Shown: positions 35,290 through 42,710 of the stretch, piece by piece | Layout of the letters: each line of letters begins with the position of its first letter | Position numbering within the stretch: the stretch's first letter is position 1 | Notes under the pieces: generated by a model | Databases searched by the model: none | The model's input: the letters and a program-made list of their open reading frames with translations, nothing else | What the model was told of the DNA's origin: nothing | NCBI RefSeq assembly: GCF_015694465.1 | Contig: NZ_JADQDO010000007.1 | Location: 1-64,000 of the forward strand | DNA: 64,000 nt | Source of the DNA: Microvirga alba | Lineage (GTDB): Bacteria; Pseudomonadota; Alphaproteobacteria; Rhizobiales; Beijerinckiaceae | Direction of reading: 5' to 3' | Position numbers and translations under genes: made by a program

Positions 35290-35550
35290 ATGTGCAGCAA
35301 GCACCAGCATTCCAATGACCAGGCTTCCACCGCTGCGACAGGCGCGGGCCTTTCCGTGCGCGTCGATGACATGACTTGCGGTCATTGCGCCGGCACCATC
35401 AAGAGCGCCATCGAGAGCTCGATTCCGGGAGCGAAGGTGACGGCCGATCCCCAAGCCAAGCTCGTATCGGTCGAAGGGGCTTCCGATCTGGCTCAGATCA
35501 GCAGCATCATCACCCTCGCCGGATACACCCCAGCCCCCGCCCTCAGCTGA
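35290..35550 (+). CDS. Small heavy-metal-associated (HMA) domain protein
   Basis: This 86-residue cytoplasmic protein has one HMA fold. A short His/Cys-containing N-terminus (CSKHQH) is followed by the metal site MTCGHCAG at about 28-35 and a typical beta-alpha-beta-beta-alpha-beta length. Such proteins carry Cu(I) or similar soft metals to P1B ATPases. It is convergent with the MerR regulator next to a Zn/Cd/Pb-type ATPase, so the metal is uncertain: CopZ-like by sequence, but possibly serving this locus. A strong terminator follows. Confidence 0.87.
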   Translation: MCSKHQHSNDQASTAATGAGLSVRVDDMTCGHCAGTIKSAIESSIPGAKVTADPQAKLVSVEGASDLAQISSIITLAGYTPAPALS

Positions 35551-35608
35551 GCGGCTGGAACCGCGCACGAAATCGTTAATGGCGGCCTTCTTCGGGCCGC
35601 GAGCATTA

Positions 35609-35637
35609 GCTGCAGACATCTCGTCTGCAGCCTTTTT
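35609..35637 (+). terminator. Rho-independent terminator of the HMA gene
   Basis: A perfect 9-bp stem, GCTGCAGAC (35609-35617) with GTCTGCAGC (35623-35631), has a 5-nt loop and is followed by CTTTTT. It ends the small HMA transcript just before the convergent regulator gene. Confidence 0.85.
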
Positions 35638-35647
35638 GTATTCTCCC

Positions 35648-36094
35648 TCAGGATCGGGTCTTGTCTCGCCCGTCCCCGTGGTCGCAGGCGCTGTGGTCCG
35701 CCAGCACCTCGATGACCCGGCAATCGGCGACGCGCTTTCCGTCACAGCTTGCCACGATACGCTCCAACTCGGCGGCCAGACCCGTGAGGCGGGCGATCTT
35801 TTCGCGAACAGCCAGGAGTTGCTGACGGGCGATTTCATCGACCTGTTCGCAGGGAGCCAGCGGATTCTCGCTCAAGGCGATGAGCTGGCGGATCGCCTCG
35901 ACGGCGAGACCGAGTTCCCGGGCATGCAGGATGAATCGCAACCGCTCCACGTGTTTGGCCAGATAGCGGCGTTGATTGCCTTCCGTGCGCTCCGGCGCGG
36001 GAAGAAGGCCGATCCCCTCATAGAAGCGGATCGTCTCGACCTTGCATCCGGTCACCGCCGAGACGTGGCCAATCGAAAAAGTTCGCTCCAGCAT
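35648..36094 (-). CDS. MerR-family metal-responsive regulator (ZntR/CadR/PbrR-like)
   Basis: This transcription factor has 148 residues from ATG 36094, with AGAGGAAA upstream. The N-terminal winged helix (FSIGHVSAVTGCKVETIRFYE) is typical of MerR. A long dimerisation helix ends in a metal-binding loop with cysteines at 82, 117, 125 and 137 and histidines at 134 and 139. That cysteine pattern resembles the divalent-metal sensors ZntR, CadR and PbrR more than CueR. It is divergent from the P1B ATPase gene, whose promoter lies in the short gap between them. Confidence 0.9.
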   Translation of the reverse strand: MLERTFSIGHVSAVTGCKVETIRFYEGIGLLPAPERTEGNQRRYLAKHVERLRFILHARELGLAVEAIRQLIALSENPLAPCEQVDEIARQQLLAVREKIARLTGLAAELERIVASCDGKRVADCRVIEVLADHSACDHGDGRDKTRS

Positions 36095-36105
36095 GAGATT
36101 TCCTC

Positions 36106-36136
36106 TTGAACCTGGAGTTACTAGAGGAATTAGGTT
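36106..36136 (+). promoter_or_regulatory. MerR-controlled promoter of the P1B ATPase gene
   Basis: TTGAAC (36106-36111) and TAGGTT (36131-36136) are separated by 19 bp, the overlong spacing that MerR-family activators correct by twisting DNA. AACCT and AGGTT form the ends of a dyad across it. The next in-frame start with a ribosome-binding site is ATG 36184. Confidence 0.7.
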
Positions 36137-36183
36137 CCCCATCCGATGTCAACCCGCTACTTACCGCACCCTTGAGGAATCGG

Positions 36184-38757
36184 ATGAACGCCCCTCTCAA
36201 CGACGCTTGCTGCGACCATGATCATCACGGTCATCCGCATGATAACGCCGCACCTGCGGCCGGTTCGACAACGTGGAAGGTGGAGGGTATGGATTGCGGC
36301 AGCTGTTCTGCCACCATCCGTACGGCTCTCGAACGGCTGCCGGGCGTCTCGGGTATCGCGCTTTCCACGACAAACGAGACTTTGACCCTCGTTCTCGACG
36401 AAGCGAAAACCAAGGCATCCGAAATCGAACAGCGCGTGGCCAAGCTCGGATACAAACCGACACGAATCCCGCCCAAGACGGAACATCATTCCCATCACGC
36501 GCATGGGAGCTGCTGCGGCCACGATCATCACACCCCGCACGCTCATGCTCATGCTCATGTCGAAGCTCCATCTGCCGATGCGCACATTTGGAAAGTCGGG
36601 GGGATGGATTGCGGCAGTTGCGCGGCCACGATCAGCACGGCTCTCGAGCGCCTGCCTGGCGTTTCGGGAATCAAGGTTTCCATCACCAACGAGACCTTGT
36701 CGCTCGTGCTCGACGAGGCCAAGACGCAAGGCACAGCCGTCGAAAGCCAGCTTAGGAATCTCGGCTATCAGCCGACCTTGATGCGCGGCCGCTCAGCTCC
36801 CGTGAATGCTGCTCCGGCGAAACCGAGTGAAAAGCCCACCCCTCCCTGGTGGGCGACCCATAAGGGCAAGATCGCCGTAACGTCGGGTCTGCTCGTCGGC
36901 GCGGCCTATGCCGCAAGCCTTGTGGTGCCGCAGGCCTCCTACTGGATCTTCATCCTTGCGACGGTCGTCGCCGCAGCTCCTATTGCCCGGCGGGCCTTGA
37001 TGGCCGCCTTGGCGGGAGCGTTTTTCACGATCCAAATGCTGCTCACGATCGCGGCCTTTGGCGCCCTGTTCATCGGAGCCGCCGAGGAAGCGGCGATCGT
37101 CGTCTTCCTCTTCGCGGTCGGCGAAATGCTCGAAGGGGTTGCCGCCAACAAGGCGAGAGCGGGAATCAAGGCTCTGGGAGCGCTCGTTCCGAAGACGGCC
37201 ATCGTGGACGAAGCCGGCCGGTTGCGCGAGGTGTCGGTGGAGACATTGCGGATCGGCCAGGTCGTCCTGGTACGCCCGGGAGACCGCGTGCCCGCCGACG
37301 GCAGGGTGATAGATGGTACGTCGAGCGTCGATGAATCGCCCGTCACGGGCGAATCCATCCCCAAGCTGAAGGAGCCCGGCACGGAGATCTTCTCAGGTTC
37401 GATCAATCATGACGCCGCGATCCGCGTGCGGGTCGAGCGCACGGCGCAGGACAACATGATTGCGCGCATCATCGCCCTGGTAGAAGAGGCGCAAGAGGCG
37501 AAAGCGCCGACCGAGCGTTTCATCGACCGCTTTTCGCGGTTCTACATGCCCTTCATTGTCGGTCTCTCCGCGCTCGTGGCCCTCACCTCTCCCGTATTTC
37601 TCGATGGGGATTGGGCAACGTGGATCTATCGCGGCTTGACCCTGCTGCTGATCGGCTGCCCCTGCGCCCTGGTCATCTCTGTGCCTGCGGCCATTGCGTC
37701 GAGTCTCTCGACGGCGGCCCGTCATGGGCTTCTCGTCAAGGGCGGTGCAATCGTTGAAAGTCTCGCCAAGGTTCAAGTCGTTGCTTTCGACAAGACGGGC
37801 ACGCTGACGCTCGGGCGCCCCCTCGTCACGGATGTCGTCTCCGTCGGAGCGACGACTAAGAAGGAGGTTCTCTCCCTTGCTTTCGCAATCGAGCGGGAAT
37901 CCAGCCATCCCCTCGCCCAAGCGGTCGGCGCGCGGGCGGAGGAGGATGAGATCTCGCCGGTCGCCGCCACAAATGTCCGCGCCCTCCCGGGACGCGGCAT
38001 GGAAGGTACGGTCGGATCGCAGACCGTCTTCATCGGCGCTCCGCGTTTCGCTGCCGAACGGGCAGCTCTCGACACGCGGCTCATCCGCCAGTTCGAAGCG
38101 CTTGAAGAGGAAGGCAAAACCGTTGCGCTCGTCGTGATCGGAAGCTCGGTCGCCGGCATCATGGCCTTCCGCGACGAACCTCGGGCCGATGCTCAGCAAG
38201 GCCTGTCCGATCTCAAGACTCTCGGTGTCGAGACCATCATGCTGACGGGGGACAACGCCCGGACGGGTCAGGCCATCGGCCGCGCCTTGGACGTCGGCGT
38301 GCGGGCGGAGATGATGCCGAGCGACAAATCCGACGTGGTTCGCAAGATGGCGGAAAGCCGCCACACCCTGATGGTCGGCGACGGCATCAACGACGCACCG
38401 GCTTTGGCTGCGGCTCATGTGGGCGTGGCAATGGGGTCCGGCACAGACGTGGCCCTTGAGGCGGCGGATGCAGCCCTTCTGCGGAATCGCGTCACCGATG
38501 TCGCCACGATGATCCGCCTGTCGCGAGCGACGATGGCCAATATTCGCCAGAATATCGGCATCGCGTTGGGATTGAAGGCGATCTTCCTCGTGACCACCAT
38601 CACGGGCGCGACGGGCCTCTGGATGGCGATCATCGCCGATACAGGTGGCACGGTTCTCGTGACCTTGAACGCCCTGCGCCTGCTCGGCTTCTTCGGCATT
38701 TGGCGCCGGAAGCCCCCGGCGGCTCCGCAGATCAACATGTCCCTCAAATCGGCTTGA
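36184..38757 (+). CDS. zntA: Heavy-metal P1B-type ATPase, Zn/Cd/Pb class, with two HMA domains
   Basis: This inner-membrane exporter has 857 residues. His-rich stretches and two HMA domains (CGSC at 38-41 and 143-146) precede the membrane core. CPC at 492-494, the phosphorylated Asp in DKTGT (D536), MLTGDN and GDGIND follow. ADTGGTVLVTLNALRLL with D819 matches the transport-site aspartate of ZntA-type pumps, which favours Zn, Cd or Pb over Cu. The start is ATG 36184 with AGGAA upstream, because the longer frame from 36106 begins inside the promoter. The two HMA domains are almost identical, suggesting recent internal duplication. Confidence 0.94.
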   Translation: MNAPLNDACCDHDHHGHPHDNAAPAAGSTTWKVEGMDCGSCSATIRTALERLPGVSGIALSTTNETLTLVLDEAKTKASEIEQRVAKLGYKPTRIPPKTEHHSHHAHGSCCGHDHHTPHAHAHAHVEAPSADAHIWKVGGMDCGSCAATISTALERLPGVSGIKVSITNETLSLVLDEAKTQGTAVESQLRNLGYQPTLMRGRSAPVNAAPAKPSEKPTPPWWATHKGKIAVTSGLLVGAAYAASLVVPQASYWIFILATVVAAAPIARRALMAALAGAFFTIQMLLTIAAFGALFIGAAEEAAIVVFLFAVGEMLEGVAANKARAGIKALGALVPKTAIVDEAGRLREVSVETLRIGQVVLVRPGDRVPADGRVIDGTSSVDESPVTGESIPKLKEPGTEIFSGSINHDAAIRVRVERTAQDNMIARIIALVEEAQEAKAPTERFIDRFSRFYMPFIVGLSALVALTSPVFLDGDWATWIYRGLTLLLIGCPCALVISVPAAIASSLSTAARHGLLVKGGAIVESLAKVQVVAFDKTGTLTLGRPLVTDVVSVGATTKKEVLSLAFAIERESSHPLAQAVGARAEEDEISPVAATNVRALPGRGMEGTVGSQTVFIGAPRFAAERAALDTRLIRQFEALEEEGKTVALVVIGSSVAGIMAFRDEPRADAQQGLSDLKTLGVETIMLTGDNARTGQAIGRALDVGVRAEMMPSDKSDVVRKMAESRHTLMVGDGINDAPALAAAHVGVAMGSGTDVALEAADAALLRNRVTDVATMIRLSRATMANIRQNIGIALGLKAIFLVTTITGATGLWMAIIADTGGTVLVTLNALRLLGFFGIWRRKPPAAPQINMSLKSA

Positions 38758-38785
38758 TCAGCCAGGATTTGGGAGGCTCATCCTT

Positions 38786-38829
38786 CAAGAACGCGGGCGA
38801 TGAGACACCGCTCATCGCCCGCGTTCTTG
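38786..38829. terminator. 19-bp perfect hairpin after the ATPase gene
   Basis: The arms 38786-38804 and 38811-38829 are exact complements around a 6-nt loop (left arm begins CAAGAACGCGGGC). It lies 29 bp after the ATPase stop. No T-run follows, so it may act as a terminator with Rho or as an mRNA-end stabiliser. Confidence 0.6.
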
Positions 38830-38896
38830 CGAAAGATCAAAGCCCTCGACGCGAAGCCCCATCAGTCTTGTAAGGGGAATGAGCGGGAGGCGGTTC

Positions 38897-39193
38897 ATGG
38901 AGACTTTGGTCAGCTTCAAACCCGTACACCTCGCCGTTCGGAGCGGCGGGGAAAACGGCAGACTTGTCTTTGCGGGCGACTGGCTGGTAGCCGTCATTGC
39001 TCAGGTCGATGACCCGCACAGCTCCCGTCCGCACCAGTGGATCATCAGAGCGGGTTTTGGCCCCTGCGCCACGGACCGCGGGCGCGCGTTCAATACCCTC
39101 CAGGAGGTATCGGTCTGGATCAACAATCAAGGCCCAGGCCTCGACCAGGCTTCCATCAAGAAAGAGCCCTTCCCGGCTTCGGAGCCCGGTTAG
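38897..39193 (+). CDS. Small conserved hypothetical protein
   Basis: The function is unknown. It has 98 residues from ATG 38897, with GGGAGG 6 nt upstream. The sequence has a beta-rich look, with GRLVFAGDWLVAVIAQ, GFGPC and a final Trp-containing helix (VSVWINN). Short proteins of this pattern occur in Hyphomicrobiales by my recollection. An opposing frame at 38837-39220 is also open, but lacks a good ribosome-binding site and has shadow-like composition. It lies 41 bp before the PEP synthase gene, possibly in the same transcript. Confidence 0.6.
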   Translation: METLVSFKPVHLAVRSGGENGRLVFAGDWLVAVIAQVDDPHSSRPHQWIIRAGFGPCATDRGRAFNTLQEVSVWINNQGPGLDQASIKKEPFPASEPG

Positions 39194-39234
39194 CTCTGCA
39201 GGCCACGGCGCTTTCGCCAAAACGGGACAGAGCC

Positions 39235-41658
39235 ATGGCTCAAACCTTTCAGTTTGTTCGATTTTTCCGCGAAATCAGTTTGAAAGACGTCCCCCTCGTC
39301 GGAGGCAAGAACGCGTCTCTGGGCGAATTATATCGGGAGCTGATGCCTCAGGGCCTCCTTGTGCCGAATGGTTTCGCCATAACGGCCGAAGCATACCGCT
39401 ATGTCCTTGATCACGCTCAAGGGTGGTCCCGTCTTCATGAAATCCTGGGTGGGGTCGATCCGAGCGATGTGGCGGACCTCGCCGCGCGAGCAGGACAGGC
39501 CCGTGATCTCGTCTATAGCGCCCCGCTCCCCGCGGATCTGGCCGGTGAGATCCTGCGGGCTTATCGTGAACTGATCGCGGAATACGGTGCGCAATTGACG
39601 GTCGCGGTGCGAAGCTCGGCCACGGCTGAGGATCTTCCCACCGCGAGTTTTGCAGGGCAGCACGAGAGCTATCTCAACGTCTCCGGTGAGGCACAAGTGC
39701 TTGATTCCGTGCGGCGCTGTTTCGCCAGCCTGTTTACGGATCGTGCCATTCGCTACCGCATCGACAACGGGTTCGACCACTTCAAGGTCTTCAACTCGGT
39801 CGGCATCATGAAGATGGTCCGCGCCGATCTCTCCTCTTCCGGCGTCATCTTCACGATCGATACCGAAACTGGCTTCCCGGACGTGGTCTTCATCACCGGT
39901 TCCTATGGCCTGGGCGAAAACCTCGTGCAGGGGGCGGTTGATCCCGACGAGTTCTATGTCTTCAAACCGACTTTCAAGCGCGGTAACCGGGCGGTTCTGC
40001 GCCGCTCCCTCGGAGCCAAGAAGGTCAAGATGATCTACGCGGAAGGAGGCGCGCGCCAGCACACGCGCAATATCCCGACCGACAAGAAGGAGCGTGACCG
40101 ATTTTGCATCCCCGACGACGATGTTCTTGTTCTCGCCGACTACGCCATCAAGATTGAGGAGCATTACAGCGCAAAGGCGAAAGAGACCCGCCCCATGGAC
40201 ATCGAATGGGCGAAGGACGGCCTCGACGGCAGGCTCTATATCGTCCAGGCCCGGCCCGAGACCGTTTCCTCACGCATCAACCGCATGAAGCTCGAGGAAT
40301 ACCGATTGGAGCGCACGGGGCCGCTCAAGGCCGAAGGCAGAGCGGTAGGCACTAAGATCGCATCCGGCAAGGCTCGCCTGATCGCGCATCAGACTGATCT
40401 ATCCACGTTCCAGCCGGGCGAGATCTTGGTCGCCGACACCACCTCCCCGGATTGGGGAACGGTGATGAAGACCGCAGGCGCCATCGTCACCAATCGAGGC
40501 GGACGCACCTGTCACGCCGCCATCGTCGCCCGCGAACTCGGCATCCCGGCTGTTGTCGGCACTGACAAGGCGACCCTTGCGATCCGCACTGGCGATCTGG
40601 TCACCGTGTCCTGCGCAGAGGGCAATACCGGGCACGTCTATGAGGGCGAGATTCCCTTCACGATCGAGCACACGGACCTCTCGGCACTTCCACGCCCCGC
40701 CACGCAGATCATGATGAATGTCGGAGATCCCGACAACGCGTTCGGTTTGAGCTTCCTTCCCAACGACGGCGTCGGCCTCGCACGGATGGAGTTCATCATC
40801 ACCAATGCCATCAAGGTGCATCCGATGGCGCTTGTTCACCCCGAGCGGATACTGGACCCGAAGGAAAGGATCGAGATCGAGCGGTTGACACGGCACTATG
40901 CGAAGCCTGCCGATTTCTTTGTCGAGCGCCTGTCCGAAGGGGTTGCGACCATCGCTGCGGCTTTCTTTCCGAAGCCTGTGATCGTGCGGCTTTCGGACTT
41001 CAAGACCAACGAATATGCGAGCCTCCTCGGCGGGAAGGCGTTCGAGCCCGAGGAAGCCAACCCGATGCTGGGTTTTCGTGGAGCCTCGCGCTATGCCCAT
41101 TCGGCTTATGAAGCCGGGTTCGCGCTCGAATGCGCGGCGCTGAAGCGTGCCCGCGAGGTCTTGGGGCTGACGAACATCCGCCCCATGGTCCCATTCTGTC
41201 GCCGCGTGGAGGAAGCCGAGCGGGTGGTGGCGAAGATGAGTGAATTCGGCCTGACGCGCGGAGAGAACGGGCTCAAGATCTATGTCATGTGCGAAATCCC
41301 CAACAACGTCATTCTGATCGATGCTTTCGCCCGCCATTTCGATGGCTTCTCGATTGGCTCCAACGATCTGACGCAACTGGCGCTAGGCGTGGACCGGGAT
41401 TCCGAGATCGTGGCATTCGACTTTGACGAGCGCGACCCCGGCGTCTTGAAGCTGATCGAACTTGCCGTGGAAGGGGCCCGTCGCAACGGCCGTCACTCAG
41501 GTATATGCGGCCAGGCCCCCTCGGATTATCCCGAAATCGCCGAATATCTTGTCCGCCTCGGCATCGACTCGATCAGCCTCAACCCCGACACCGTTCTGAA
41601 GACAACGATGCATGTCCTTGAAATCGAACAATCTTTGGGCCGCAAGCGCGTGGCGTAG
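39235..41658 (+). CDS. ppsA: Phosphoenolpyruvate synthase
   Basis: This enzyme converts pyruvate and ATP to phosphoenolpyruvate, AMP and phosphate for gluconeogenesis. It has 807 residues from ATG 39235. The order is an N-terminal ATP-grasp domain (VGGKNASLGEL and VRSSATAEDLPTASFAGQHE), a swivelling domain with phosphorylated His427 in GGRTCHAAI, and a C-terminal PEP/pyruvate barrel with GSNDLTQLALG and GICGQAPS. Glucokinase follows by 11 bp on the same strand, an unusual pairing of gluconeogenic and glycolytic genes. The upstream frame extension to 39037 is rejected. Confidence 0.95.
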   Translation: MAQTFQFVRFFREISLKDVPLVGGKNASLGELYRELMPQGLLVPNGFAITAEAYRYVLDHAQGWSRLHEILGGVDPSDVADLAARAGQARDLVYSAPLPADLAGEILRAYRELIAEYGAQLTVAVRSSATAEDLPTASFAGQHESYLNVSGEAQVLDSVRRCFASLFTDRAIRYRIDNGFDHFKVFNSVGIMKMVRADLSSSGVIFTIDTETGFPDVVFITGSYGLGENLVQGAVDPDEFYVFKPTFKRGNRAVLRRSLGAKKVKMIYAEGGARQHTRNIPTDKKERDRFCIPDDDVLVLADYAIKIEEHYSAKAKETRPMDIEWAKDGLDGRLYIVQARPETVSSRINRMKLEEYRLERTGPLKAEGRAVGTKIASGKARLIAHQTDLSTFQPGEILVADTTSPDWGTVMKTAGAIVTNRGGRTCHAAIVARELGIPAVVGTDKATLAIRTGDLVTVSCAEGNTGHVYEGEIPFTIEHTDLSALPRPATQIMMNVGDPDNAFGLSFLPNDGVGLARMEFIITNAIKVHPMALVHPERILDPKERIEIERLTRHYAKPADFFVERLSEGVATIAAAFFPKPVIVRLSDFKTNEYASLLGGKAFEPEEANPMLGFRGASRYAHSAYEAGFALECAALKRAREVLGLTNIRPMVPFCRRVEEAERVVAKMSEFGLTRGENGLKIYVMCEIPNNVILIDAFARHFDGFSIGSNDLTQLALGVDRDSEIVAFDFDERDPGVLKLIELAVEGARRNGRHSGICGQAPSDYPEIAEYLVRLGIDSISLNPDTVLKTTMHVLEIEQSLGRKRVA

Positions 41659-41669
41659 GTGCCTGCGCC

Positions 41670-42710
41670 ATGTTTGAGTTCCCGGTTCTCATCGCAGATA
41701 TCGGTGGGACTTACGCCCGCTTTGCGGTTTTGCCGGCTCCCGGCGAACCGCTCTCGCGCCTGATCACCATGGCGACATCCCTGCACACAACGCCGGGTAT
41801 GGCGATCCGATCCGCTCTCAACGCATTAGGCGGCCCGTCGCCGCGTTCCGCGCTCCTCGGTGTCGCCGGCCGCGTCGACGCTCCTACCGTTCGCCTGACA
41901 AATGCTTCATGGACCATCGATGCGGCGGAGATCGGAGCGGATCTCGGATTGTCGAGCGCGATGCTCGTGAACGATTACGTGCCGGTCGCGGCCGCCCTGC
42001 CCTTGCTTGAAGTCGGACAGCCCGTCGAGATTGCTCGGATCGGGCCGGCCATTCCTTGCGGACAAGGGAACCGGGTCGCGCTCGGGCCGGGGACGGGGCT
42101 CGGGGCCGCCGCCTGCATTCCCGTGCGAGGCCGATATTGGCTGCAGCCGACCGAAGCGGGACATGTGGATTTTGGGGCGTGTGACGCAGACGAACTCGCC
42201 ATCTGGCCCTTGATCGACCGGGTCGGAGGCCGCATCACCGCCGAGACCGTGCTGTCGGGGCCGGGTCTCACCCGGCTCCATCATGCTGCCGCGCAGCGCA
42301 GGGGGCAAGTACCCCCCTCCCTCACGCCCGCTGAGGTGATTGCGGCGGCTTCCTACGGTAAAGATGAGGCTGCATCTGACGCTGTTCGCCACTTCCTGTC
42401 GCTGCTGGGGCGCTTTGCGGGTGATCTGGCGCTTATCTTCAACGCGACAGGCGGGGTTTACTTCGGCAGCGGCATCCTCCCGCGCGTCATCGATCTTCTC
42501 GATCGCGGCGACTTTCGACGCGCCTTCGAGCGCAAGTCACCGTTCGAGGCCGTGATGACGCGCATTCCAACCTTCGTCATCACTCGCCCGGAACCGGCAA
42601 TCCTAGGGCTGACGTCAATCGCGAACGCCCCGGACCGCTTCATCTTCGAAGCCCATGGATGGGCCACCGAGGCTGCGCGCTTTCCTCTACTCGCCACCGC
42701 TACGAAATAG
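41670..42710 (+). CDS. glk: Glucokinase
   Basis: This ATP-dependent kinase phosphorylates glucose, with 346 residues of the bacterial Glk family. It has the N-terminal phosphate loop ADIGGTYARFAV, VNDYVPVA around residue 91, GPGTGLGAA and the sugar-site EAGHVDFG. It would act on glucose released by the neighbouring beta-glucosidase and glucoamylase. The 3' end overlaps that of the convergent GH3 gene by 11 bp. Fructokinase or another hexokinase activity is less likely by sequence. Confidence 0.92.
   Translation: MFEFPVLIADIGGTYARFAVLPAPGEPLSRLITMATSLHTTPGMAIRSALNALGGPSPRSALLGVAGRVDAPTVRLTNASWTIDAAEIGADLGLSSAMLVNDYVPVAAALPLLEVGQPVEIARIGPAIPCGQGNRVALGPGTGLGAAACIPVRGRYWLQPTEAGHVDFGACDADELAIWPLIDRVGGRITAETVLSGPGLTRLHHAAAQRRGQVPPSLTPAEVIAAASYGKDEAASDAVRHFLSLLGRFAGDLALIFNATGGVYFGSGILPRVIDLLDRGDFRRAFERKSPFEAVMTRIPTFVITRPEPAILGLTSIANAPDRFIFEAHGWATEAARFPLLATATK

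Noticed and set aside
36106..36183. Upstream start for the metal ATPase
   Set aside because: The TTG at 36106 is the first base of the -35 element of its own promoter, so it cannot be in the transcript.
38837..39220. A 127-codon minus-strand frame overlapping the small gene at 38897-39193
   Set aside because: It lacks a good ribosome-binding site and sits antisense to the better supported plus-strand gene. It also overlaps the region just before ppsA.
42700..42710. Overlap of glk and bglX 3' ends as a possible frameshift
   Set aside because: Both proteins have normal C-termini for their families; an 11-bp convergent overlap is ordinary in a compact genome.
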